Positions 1 through 5,843 of a DNA stretch of 7,884 bases are shown in pieces. The stretch lies in NCBI GenBank assembly GCA_964617065.1, contig CAZTVM010000089.1, positions 1 through 7,884 on the forward strand. Reading direction: 5' to 3'. Each line of letters opens with the position of its first letter. The stretch's first letter is position 1. The notes below the pieces were generated by a model that searched no databases, had not been told where the DNA came from, and saw only the letters and a program-made list of their open reading frames with translations. The position numbers and the translations under genes were made by a program. The stretch comes from JAVBNU01 sp964617065 (lineage in GTDB: Bacteria; Cyanobacteriota; Vampirovibrionia; Gastranaerophilales; Gastranaerophilaceae).

Positions 1-900
1 TGATGTGAGTGATACTTTGCTTGTATTTTTCTTTTTTAGGGGTAATTTCGCATTAAAATAGTCCATCGTCGTATTATAACCTAGCGAAATCAGTTCAGAA
101 CGCTGTTTTTTTGAAATATTAAAATTCATAAGAAGTAAATCTTTAGTATCAATTTTGATATAGTCAAATTTGTCACGACTGCCATAAGTTTCAATAATAT
201 AATCTGTAGAAAAATTTGTCATACAGCTGTATACTGTGTTCCAATAGTCAATTAATGTTTTCATATCGCTGTTTTTTTTAATACCTTCAAGTCGAAATTC
301 CAAAATTCTCTGCTCATCTGTGTATAAGGACTTGCACAACCTCCAAAGAGGCACATATTTCATCAAATCTCCGTCGCACATGAGCCGACCTTCGTATTCG
401 ACAGGTTTTAATAATCCGGGAACACTTGCTGATATTCTGGCGGCTTGCGCTATTTCAAAATCAGGTGTATTCTCTTTAGAAAACAAAAAAGGTGCACAAT
501 TAGTTAAATCTGTCGTGATTATTGTTAAATTTTTGTCTAAATTTTTAAAACAGACAGGGGGATTTTTGCCTTTGACGAATTTGTCTTTGTAGTAAATTTT
601 TTCTATGTTGGTGCGCAAAAAATCGAGTAAAACGCCTCCTTTGCTGATGCCAAAAGATGGTTTTAGTTGTATATTAATATCTCTGAAAAGTTCAAAATTT
701 ACATCAATAAAAAGTTCGTTCATTTCTTGGTCGTTTGCGCCTAAAGCACAAAAAGCGCTGAACAAAGCACCAACTGAAGACCCAACGTAGGATTTAGGTA
801 TGATTTTTAGTTCGTCTAATGCTCTCAAAACGCCTAAATACGCATAGCCTCTAACCGCACCTCCACCAAATATGCATACGTATTCTAAATTTTTATTCAT
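1..900 (-). CDS. Patatin-like phospholipase (acyl hydrolase), C-terminus beyond window
   Basis: Open from the ATG at 898-900 to base 1 without a stop, giving 300 visible codons. The patatin hallmarks are in order: glycine-rich oxyanion loop GGGAVRG (residues 12-18), nucleophile elbow GSSVG with Ser42, then ARISASVPGLLKPVEYEGR (about 154-172) leading to the second dyad residue Asp176 in DGD. The later segment ending in a LISLGYNTTMDYF-like stretch matches the usual end of bacterial patatin domains. The family hydrolyses acyl ester bonds of phospholipids or other lipids with a Ser-Asp dyad; the substrate here is unknown. No signal peptide or membrane segment is seen, so it is probably cytosolic or membrane-peripheral. 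The third base of the DG[GA] motif is Asp, which is unusual. The start has no well-spaced ribosome site (AGAAG abuts the ATG), but an in-frame stop at 904-906 rules out extension. It lies 61 bases after uppP with no visible terminator, so co-transcription is plausible. Confidence 0.9.
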   Translation of the reverse strand, partial: MNKNLEYVCIFGGGAVRGYAYLGVLRALDELKIIPKSYVGSSVGALFSAFCALGANDQEMNELFIDVNFELFRDINIQLKPSFGISKGGVLLDFLRTNIEKIYYKDKFVKGKNPPVCFKNLDKNLTIITTDLTNCAPFLFSKENTPDFEIAQAARISASVPGLLKPVEYEGRLMCDGDLMKYVPLWRLCKSLYTDEQRILEFRLEGIKKNSDMKTLIDYWNTVYSCMTNFSTDYIIETYGSRDKFDYIKIDTKDLLLMNFNISKKQRSELISLGYNTTMDYFNAKLPLKKKNTSKVSLTS

Positions 901-961
901 CTTCTAAGTTAAACATTAAATATAAATTAAGTAAATCGTCTTAATGGTTGGAAAAACGTAT

Positions 962-1807
962 TCAACCTATAAAAGTAAAGCCTACAAACATCAAAAAGCC
1001 TACTATCCAGCAATAATAAGCAAATGATTTCATAGAGTGATTTTGTAAAAACTTCAAAAAATATTTAATGCAAAGATAACCAACAATCAAAGATGAGAAA
1101 AATCCTGTTGCTAAAATTCCCCAATCCAGTTGTGCTACCTGATGTTCAGAAAGTTCTAACACCGGGTATAGCATAGATGCTCCTAAAATAATAGGAATGC
1201 TGAGTAAAAATGAATATTTTGCTGCTTTGACCTTATTAAGCCCAAAGAAAAGTCCTGCACTGATAGTTGAACCTGAGCGAGAAATGCCGGGGATAATTGC
1301 CAAACCTTGTGCTAAGCCCATAAATAATGCCTGTTTTAAAGTAACTCTTTCTGTTTTATTTGCGAATTTCTGTGATACAAATTCGCTGAAGTACAAAATA
1401 AAGCCTGTAACTATCAAAAGAATACCTACAATGGCTGGTTTGGCGGTGATTGTTTCAGTTATGTCTTTTAACGGTAAAACTATAACGCCTGTTATAAATG
1501 TGCCTAACACTATGTAAATTGGTAATTTAGCGTTTTCTGATGAAAAATCTTTGGTTTTGATTGCCGTGTAAAAATCTCTTATTATCTCAAATATTTCTTT
1601 TCTTAAATAAATTAATATTGCAAATAATGTGCCCAAATGAATTATAATGTCGAAAAAAATCTCATGTTCACTGGTTGCTGCTAAAACTTTACCTGTAAAT
1701 AAACTGTATAAATGCGACGTTAAAACTATATGCGCTGAACTGGAAATAGGTAAAAATTCTGTCAAACCTTGAATTATTCCCATCAATAAAGCTTGAATAA
1801 AAGTCAT
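962..1807 (-). CDS. uppP: Undecaprenyl-diphosphatase UppP (BacA family)
   Basis: This integral membrane phosphatase removes one phosphate from undecaprenyl pyrophosphate, regenerating the lipid carrier for peptidoglycan and surface-polymer synthesis; the family is also linked to bacitracin tolerance. At 281 residues it is of normal length and hydrophobic throughout, with several membrane helices. The first family signature is QGLTEFLPISSSAH (13-26), with Glu17 and His26 as expected active-site residues; Gln13 stands where the E. coli protein has Glu, a common variant. The second signature, PGISRSGST (173-181), carries Arg177, the expected phosphate-binding arginine. In the first box Ala25 replaces the Gly of the more frequent SSSGH/SSTGH form. 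The start is supported by AAGAGGA about 6 bases upstream. It begins 24 bases after the queD stop, so the two are probably co-transcribed although functionally unrelated. Confidence 0.96.
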   Translation of the reverse strand: MTFIQALLMGIIQGLTEFLPISSSAHIVLTSHLYSLFTGKVLAATSEHEIFFDIIIHLGTLFAILIYLRKEIFEIIRDFYTAIKTKDFSSENAKLPIYIVLGTFITGVIVLPLKDITETITAKPAIVGILLIVTGFILYFSEFVSQKFANKTERVTLKQALFMGLAQGLAIIPGISRSGSTISAGLFFGLNKVKAAKYSFLLSIPIILGASMLYPVLELSEHQVAQLDWGILATGFFSSLIVGYLCIKYFLKFLQNHSMKSFAYYCWIVGFLMFVGFTFIG

Positions 1808-1831
1808 GTAAAATCCTCTTAACTTCTAAAA

Positions 1832-2191
1832 CTAATCAACAAAATAACTTGCACAGTTATTTTCTGTTTCCCAAACTGTAACTCTGGAGATACCGGAGTA
1901 TATTTTTTTTAGTTCTTCATAAATAAATTTCGCAATTATTTCAGAACTGGGACTAATGTTTTGAAATTGTACTAACTCGTTAATATCTTCGTGGTCAAAG
2001 ATTTCAAGTAATTGCCCCAAATCTTTTTTTAAATCTTTAAAGTCTACAAGTATATTAGATGCATTAAGATTTTCACCTTTAACAAAAACTTCAACTTTCC
2101 AGTTGTGTCCATGTTGCTTTTCACATTTACCATCGTAATTTAACAGGTGATGCGCCGCAGAAAATGTTTTTTGAACTTTTACTTCAAACAT
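1832..2191 (-). CDS. queD: 6-carboxy-5,6,7,8-tetrahydropterin synthase QueD (PTPS family)
   Basis: QueD converts dihydroneopterin triphosphate to 6-carboxytetrahydropterin, an early step towards the 7-deazaguanine preQ0/preQ1 and queuosine at tRNA position 34. The 119-residue length is typical. Visible motifs are FSAAHHL (10-16) with zinc ligand His14, then CEKQHGHNW (23-31) with catalytic Cys23 and zinc ligands His27 and His29, DFKDLK (50-55), the DH pair at 66-67, PSSE (81-84) and the late Glu in VWETE (106-110) expected to bind the pterin. The Cys-x3-His-Gly-His spacing favours QueD over eukaryotic-type pyruvoyl-tetrahydropterin synthase. The start is set by a strong GAGGAG five bases upstream. 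The other queuosine genes (queE, queC, queF) are not in the window, so queD is here without its pathway partners. Confidence 0.94.
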   Translation of the reverse strand: MFEVKVQKTFSAAHHLLNYDGKCEKQHGHNWKVEVFVKGENLNASNILVDFKDLKKDLGQLLEIFDHEDINELVQFQNISPSSEIIAKFIYEELKKIYSGISRVTVWETENNCASYFVD

Positions 2192-2196
2192 GCTTG

Positions 2197-2202
2197 CTCC
2201 TC
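2197..2202 (-). promoter_or_regulatory. Strong Shine-Dalgarno of queD
   Basis: On the minus strand GAGGAG lies five bases before the queD ATG. It contrasts with mnmG just upstream, which has no such site, and it fixes the queD start. Confidence 0.85.
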
Positions 2203-2218
2203 AATAGTTACAAATTTG

Positions 2219-2229
2219 ATTATATTATA
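2219..2229 (-). promoter_or_regulatory. Putative queD promoter -10 region (overlapping TATAAT boxes)
   Basis: In the 56-base mnmG-queD gap the minus strand reads TATAATATAATC (2229-2218), giving two overlapping perfect TATAAT hexamers behind a run of nine T (2241-2233). Initiation seven bases beyond the first box, near 2217, would leave a leader of about 26 bases that contains the Shine-Dalgarno. No good -35 box is seen. The same 12 bases occur in front of mnmG. Confidence 0.55.
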
Positions 2230-2247
2230 AGCAAAAAAAAATAGCCA

Positions 2248-4113
2248 TTACTTACTATGGTGCGATTTCAAAATAACCATTAGAACAGAAATGTCAGCAG
2301 GTTTTACACCGCCGATGCGTGTTGCTTGTGCTAGCGTTGTTGGTCTGATTTTTTCTAGTATATCCTTAGTTTCTGTAGAAATATGAGTTAATTTTCGGTA
2401 ATCAAAATTTTCAGGGATTTTAATTTTTTCTAATCGGTCGCTCATTTCGATTTGTTGTGCTTGACGTTTCAGGTAGCCGTCATATTTATATTCAATTTCA
2501 ACTTGTTCATAAATATCTTTAGTTAAGTTCAATTGAGCGGTTTTTTCATCTAATTCTTTCAGTATTTCATAATTAATATTAGGTCTTTTGATTAAATCAG
2601 CTAATTTTTTGCCTCTGTCTATATTTTCATTGTATTTAGCAAGGATTTGATTTGTAAAATCATTGCAAGATATTTTGTCATTTAAAAAACGAGCTTTTTC
2701 ATCTGCAATAATTTTTTGCTTTTTATTAAACAAATCCCATCGTTCATCAGAAATTAAGCCGACTTTTTTGCCAATAGGTGTTAAGCGTGTGTCAGCATTA
2801 TCTTGTCGCAAAAGTAGTCGATATTCTGAGCGAGAAGTTAACATTCTATATGGCTCTTGGATATCTTTTGTTACTAAATCATCAATTAAAGTACCTATAT
2901 AAGAGGAGCTACGTGGCAATACTAGCATTTCTGAATTATCTAAAAACTTAACTGCATTGATACCGGCGATAAGTCCTTGCGCTGCAGCTTCTTCATAACC
3001 ACTTGTACCATTTATTTGTCCAGCACAAAAGAGTCCTTTTATTTTTTGCAACATCAAATTATGTTGGAGCTGTATAGCCGGCACATAGTCGTATTCTACA
3101 GCATACGCCGGTTTAATGACATGAACATTTTCCATTCCAGCCATAGTATGTAGCATTTTTATATAGACATCGTGAGGTAAGCTTGATGAAAATCCTCCAA
3201 CATACATTTCATAAGTGTTTTTGCCTTCTGGCTCTATAAAAATATGATGAGAAGGATTGTGGGCAAATCGAACTACTTTATCCTCGATAGAAGGACAATA
3301 GCGAGGACCTTTTGCATCTATCAATCCAGAGTACAATGGTGATTTATCCAAATTTGCCCTTATTAGTTCATGGGTTTTTTCTGTAGTTCTTGTTAAATAG
3401 CAAGGGTACTGTTTTCTAATAGGTCTGTCAGGCAAAAATGAGAAGAAACTCAGTTCTTTGTCCCCTGGCTGGATTGTCATTGCTGAAAAATCGATTGTAC
3501 GTCCGTCAACTCTTGCAGGCGTACCGGTTTTTAATCTGCCGATTTTTACACCATTTTTTGCTAAAGAAGCAGATAACCCTTTAGCCGGCATTTCGCCTAA
3601 ACGTCCTGCGGCAAAAGATTGTAAGCCTATCCATATTTTACCTTCTAACGATGTTCCTGTCGTTAAAATGACTGCGCCACAAGTGTATTCCATACCTAAT
3701 TCATCTTTTACGCCGATGATTTTGTCGTCTTTAAGAATTAATTCTGATATAGTGCATTGTTTTAAAGTTATATTATTTTCTGACTCAAGTAAATTACGTA
3801 TAAAAGACTTGTACTCTTGTTTATCAGATTGAGCTCTTAAAGCACGAACGGCGGGACCTCTTGACGCATTTAATGTTTTCATTTGCATATAGGTTGCATC
3901 AGCAGCTATACCCATTATTCCGCCAAGAGCATCAATTTCACGAACTAGACAAGATTTCGCAGGCCCTCCGATAGCTGGATTGCAAGGCATTAGTGCTATA
4001 TTATCTATGTTTAAAGTAGCTAGCAAAACCTTTGCTCCCAGTCGTGCTGCTGCTACAGCAGCTTCACATCCGGCATGTCCTGCTCCAACTACGACTAAAT
4101 CATACTTGAACAT
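2248..4113 (-). CDS. mnmG: tRNA uridine-34 5-carboxymethylaminomethyl modification enzyme MnmG (GidA)
   Basis: This is the FAD-dependent partner of the GTPase MnmE; together they install the (carboxymethyl)aminomethyl group on U34 of certain tRNAs, using a folate one-carbon donor. Numbering from the ATG at 4111-4113 (621 residues; E. coli MnmG has 629), the FAD-binding GAGHAG is at 10-15, CNPAIGG at 44-50, PRYCPSIED at 270-278, the family signature AGQINGTSGYEEAAAQG at 364-380, and SRSEYRLLLRQDNADTRL near 427-444. The C-terminal helical part (about 535-621), which binds MnmE and tRNA, is present. An upstream in-frame TTG at 4164 would add 17 residues but lies inside the hairpin that terminates the preceding gene, and family alignment favours the ATG. 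There is no Shine-Dalgarno; TATAAT boxes lie directly before the start. MnmE is not in the window. Confidence 0.96.
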   Translation of the reverse strand: MFKYDLVVVGAGHAGCEAAVAAARLGAKVLLATLNIDNIALMPCNPAIGGPAKSCLVREIDALGGIMGIAADATYMQMKTLNASRGPAVRALRAQSDKQEYKSFIRNLLESENNITLKQCTISELILKDDKIIGVKDELGMEYTCGAVILTTGTSLEGKIWIGLQSFAAGRLGEMPAKGLSASLAKNGVKIGRLKTGTPARVDGRTIDFSAMTIQPGDKELSFFSFLPDRPIRKQYPCYLTRTTEKTHELIRANLDKSPLYSGLIDAKGPRYCPSIEDKVVRFAHNPSHHIFIEPEGKNTYEMYVGGFSSSLPHDVYIKMLHTMAGMENVHVIKPAYAVEYDYVPAIQLQHNLMLQKIKGLFCAGQINGTSGYEEAAAQGLIAGINAVKFLDNSEMLVLPRSSSYIGTLIDDLVTKDIQEPYRMLTSRSEYRLLLRQDNADTRLTPIGKKVGLISDERWDLFNKKQKIIADEKARFLNDKISCNDFTNQILAKYNENIDRGKKLADLIKRPNINYEILKELDEKTAQLNLTKDIYEQVEIEYKYDGYLKRQAQQIEMSDRLEKIKIPENFDYRKLTHISTETKDILEKIRPTTLAQATRIGGVKPADISVLMVILKSHHSK

Positions 4114-4114
4114 G

Positions 4115-4125
4115 ATTATATTATA
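4115..4125 (-). promoter_or_regulatory. Putative mnmG promoter -10 region; possible leaderless start
   Basis: The minus strand reads TATAATATAATC (4125-4114) and then the mnmG ATG, behind a run of seven T (4136-4130). With the first TATAAT at 4125-4120, initiation seven bases downstream falls on the A of the ATG at 4113, predicting a leaderless mRNA. The -35 region is weak (GTTTAA at a 17-base spacing). The preceding gene ends in a terminator only about 30 bases upstream, so mnmG needs its own promoter here. Confidence 0.6.
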
Positions 4126-4151
4126 TGACAAAAAAAGTGCATTTAAACCAC

Positions 4152-4177
4152 AAAAAACTCGCAAATTTTGCGAGTTT
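4152..4177 (-). terminator. Rho-independent terminator of the rpaB-like gene
   Basis: The 23-base perfect inverted repeat at 4155-4177 can fold as a 9-bp stem (AAACTCGCA/TGCGAGTTT) with a 5-base loop. On the minus strand it runs into six T (4157-4152). It starts 26 bases after the rpaB stop and ends about 40 bases before the mnmG ATG. The T run is good only on the minus strand. Confidence 0.8.
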
Positions 4178-4203
4178 GTTGTTGGATGTAAAATAAATTA
4201 AAC

Positions 4204-4950
4204 TTACGAGATGCGTTGGAACATATATCCCATACCACGAGCTGTCAAAATCAATTCAGGATTAGTTGGGTCAGTCTCAAGCTTTGAACGCAATCTCGAT
4301 ATATGAACATCTACGACACGAGTATCAATACGGTGATCCGGCGGATAAGCCCAAACATGTTGTAAAATTTCGTTACGTGAAAAAGCTTGACCTGAATTGT
4401 TCACTAAAAGTTCTAACAAGCTAAACTCCATGCCTGTAAGTCTTATACGTTCATTTTTTCTGAATACTTGTCTTCTGACAGTATCAATTTTGATTTGACC
4501 TGTGGAAATAACGTTTTTAGCAACTTTCCCAGTAGCAGCAACCGTTTCTCTGTTTGTGGTTCTTCTTAAAACGGATTTGACACGTGCTTCAAGTTCTTTT
4601 GGTGAAAAAGGCTTCGTTACATAGTCGTCAGCGCCCAATTCTAAGCCGGTAATGCGTTCAGAAACATCTGAAAGCGCAGTCAAAATAATTATAGGTACAT
4701 CAGAAGTCCTGCGAACTTCACGAGTGACCCCATAACCATCTAGCTTTGGCATCATGACATCAAGTACGATTAAGTCAGGATTATGCTTATTAAACATAGC
4801 GATGGCTTCTTCTCCGTCACTAGCCGTTACAACTTCATAGCCAATCATTTTTAAACGAGTTTCTAATATTCTTCTGATACTGGCTTCATCATCAGCTACC
4901 AAAATAACTTGACGTTGCTCTGCCTGTTCGTTTTCTAATTCTTCTGTCAT
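4204..4950 (-). CDS. rpaB: OmpR-family response regulator, RpaB (Ycf27) type
   Basis: This is a DNA-binding two-component response regulator. Numbering from the ATG at 4948-4950 (248 residues), the receiver domain (about 15-130) has the acidic pair Asp20/Asp21, phospho-acceptor Asp64 in LDVMMPKLDGYG, Thr91 and Lys113 in the TKPFSPKELEAR segment. The winged-helix output domain (about 150-248) contains RIRLTGMEFSLLELLV and DTRVVDVHISRLR and ends RGMGYMFQRI. Stretches such as DDEASIRRILETRL, DRITGLELGADDY-like and RLTGMEFSLLELL match cyanobacterial and plastid RpaB/Ycf27 much more closely than PhoB or OmpR, judged from memory. In cyanobacteria RpaB works with the kinase NblS/Hik33 in light and stress responses; no kinase is encoded here and the targets in this organism are unknown. 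The ATG is preferred over a GTG at 4957-4959 because AAGGGG sits 8 bases before the ATG but overlaps the GTG. Confidence 0.93.
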   Translation of the reverse strand: MTEELENEQAEQRQVILVADDEASIRRILETRLKMIGYEVVTASDGEEAIAMFNKHNPDLIVLDVMMPKLDGYGVTREVRRTSDVPIIILTALSDVSERITGLELGADDYVTKPFSPKELEARVKSVLRRTTNRETVAATGKVAKNVISTGQIKIDTVRRQVFRKNERIRLTGMEFSLLELLVNNSGQAFSRNEILQHVWAYPPDHRIDTRVVDVHISRLRSKLETDPTNPELILTARGMGYMFQRIS

Positions 4951-4958
4951 TCTTGACA

Positions 4959-4964
4959 CCCCTT
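4959..4964 (-). promoter_or_regulatory. Ribosome binding site that decides the rpaB start
   Basis: AAGGGG on the minus strand is 8 bases before the ATG at 4948-4950. The alternative in-frame GTG at 4957-4959 shares its first base with this motif, so it cannot use it. Confidence 0.7.
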
Positions 4965-4996
4965 ATTTTTTATAATTCATTAATATCCAAATTTAA

Positions 4997-5013
4997 TTGT
5001 AATAATATTACAA
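4997..5013. repeat. Perfect inverted repeat in the rpaB upstream region (possible operator)
   Basis: TTGTAATA-A-TATTACAA is a perfect 8+1+8 inverted repeat, 47 bases upstream of the chosen rpaB start. It lies in the 206-base, extremely AT-rich spacer 4951-5156, where no confident -35/-10 pair stands out. It could be a dimer-binding operator. Each arm contains TTACA on one strand, but the arrangement is inverted, not the direct repeat described for RpaB sites. Chance in AT-rich DNA is a real alternative. Confidence 0.35.
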
Positions 5014-5100
5014 AATATTTATTTTTATAAATTTATATTACCACAAATTAATATTTTTTAAAATATATTTTTTATTATTTTTTCAAGTATTTTAAGAAAA

Positions 5101-5127
5101 AAGTCACTTTTTGTTTAAAAGTGACTT
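5101..5127 (-). terminator. Rho-independent terminator of the 184-residue hypothetical gene
   Basis: AAGTCACTTTT and AAAAGTGACTT form a perfect 11-bp stem with a 5-base loop, 29 bases after the stop of the gene at 5157-5711. On the minus strand the stem is followed by further T (5100-5097). A second AAAGTGAC at 5128-5135 repeats one arm, so an alternative longer-loop hairpin is possible. Confidence 0.8.
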
Positions 5128-5156
5128 AAAGTGACATCTAATTAAACCATTAAATA

Positions 5157-5711
5157 TTAGATATCATCAATATTTAAACCTCTTTCGTCAGCAAATCCTT
5201 TAAGTCTTTCATTAAATCTTAAGGTGCGCAAACCTCGGTCAACTTTATTTAATTCATTGTTTAGCATTTGATATTTGTTTTCTTCGATATATTCATCTTT
5301 GTGTTTTGTTCTTCTTTCCAGTTTTCCCTCTGCTATAAGCATAGCGGTTCTGTGAACGTCGATATCTTCTTTCAGTCCGATAATTTCTTCATTTACTTTT
5401 TTTGTAGCGGCTTCTTCGAAATTTTCTATGTATGCGGTATTCGTACAATTTGTAATAGCTGACATTATTGAGCCGAATATCTTTTTTCCTTCTGCTCTAT
5501 GATTCAAACCAATAAACCTTGTAAGCATCATAGCATCAGAAATTCTATCTTCTTTTTCTCTTGTCTCTGTGTATTTTTTGACAAATGTGTCTTCATCTAA
5601 TTCACTTAGTTGGTAAAGTGCATGATCTCGTCGTTCTGTAAATCTGTCCTTATTAGAATGATAGGCACTAAAATTTATGTTATTTCTGTTTTGTATTGAT
5701 GTTATTTGCAT
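5157..5711 (-). CDS. Hypothetical charged, helix-rich protein of 184 residues
   Basis: I do not recognise a family. The N-terminus (1-20, with NINFSAY at 11-17) looks flexible and separate from the rest. Residues about 23-75 and 95-175 are rich in Glu, Lys, Arg and Asp with regularly spaced Leu/Ile, suggesting long helices or a coiled coil (for example NEEIIGLKEDIDVH at 107-120). The middle (about 76-94) is less charged and contains the only Cys, at 89. There is no signal peptide, membrane segment or catalytic motif, so a cytoplasmic structural or adaptor role is possible but unproven. The start is supported by AAGGGA about 5 bases before the ATG. The gene stands alone: the ppdK terminator precedes it and its own follows. 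From memory, short N-terminal N-x-x-F-x-A/G segments recur in hypothetical proteins of Gastranaerophilales; I could not verify this. Independent signals at both ends make it likely to be real. Confidence 0.8.
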   Translation of the reverse strand: MQITSIQNRNNINFSAYHSNKDRFTERRDHALYQLSELDEDTFVKKYTETREKEDRISDAMMLTRFIGLNHRAEGKKIFGSIMSAITNCTNTAYIENFEEAATKKVNEEIIGLKEDIDVHRTAMLIAEGKLERRTKHKDEYIEENKYQMLNNELNKVDRGLRTLRFNERLKGFADERGLNIDDI

Positions 5712-5748
5712 GATGTTCCCTTTTTTTATCTGTATGTATACAAGTTTT

Positions 5749-5763
5749 GTAAAAATTTTTTAC
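5749..5763. repeat. Short inverted repeat upstream of the hypothetical gene
   Basis: GTAAAAA-T-TTTTTAC is a perfect 7+1+7 inverted repeat, 37 bases before the ATG at 5711. The flanking minus strand carries TTGAGG and TGTATACA, but no convincingly spaced promoter pair can be assigned. It may be an operator or simply a product of AT-rich sequence. Confidence 0.25.
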
Positions 5764-5794
5764 CTCAATTTTTTTTTTATAATTTACAAAAGTT

Positions 5795-5825
5795 AAAAAA
5801 GCGACCACAAACTGCAGTCGCTTTT
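5795..5825 (-). terminator. Rho-independent terminator of ppdK
   Basis: AAAAGCGAC (5797-5805) and GTCGCTTTT (5817-5825) form a perfect 9-bp stem with an 11-base loop. On the minus strand the stem runs into T (5800-5795). It begins 18 bases after the dikinase stop codon. On the plus strand only four T follow, so it may work weakly in both directions. Confidence 0.85.
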
Positions 5826-5843
5826 ATTCTTAGATTAGAATAA

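Noticed and set aside
320..790. Two plus-strand open frames (90 and 61 codons)
   Set aside because: They are antisense to the patatin gene, which has all its catalytic motifs on the minus strand; they show no motif of their own.
3458..3832. Plus-strand open frame of 124 codons inside mnmG
   Set aside because: It is antisense to well-conserved mnmG sequence and has no recognisable domain. The same holds for the plus-strand frames in uppP, the hypothetical gene and ppdK.
4114..4164. Longer mnmG start at a TTG at 4162-4164 adding 17 residues
   Set aside because: The codon lies in the terminator hairpin of the upstream gene, the added residues do not fit the family N-terminus, and the ATG at 4111-4113 gives the standard start just before the FAD-binding motif.
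4951..4959. GTG start for the rpaB-like gene adding three residues
   Set aside because: The only Shine-Dalgarno (AAGGGG) overlaps this GTG and is correctly spaced only for the ATG at 4948-4950.
5784..5800. RpaB-site (HLR1)-like direct repeat starting TTTACAAA
   Set aside because: The second half departs from the consensus at two core bases and overlaps the T tract of the ppdK terminator; such near-matches are expected by chance in AT-rich DNA.
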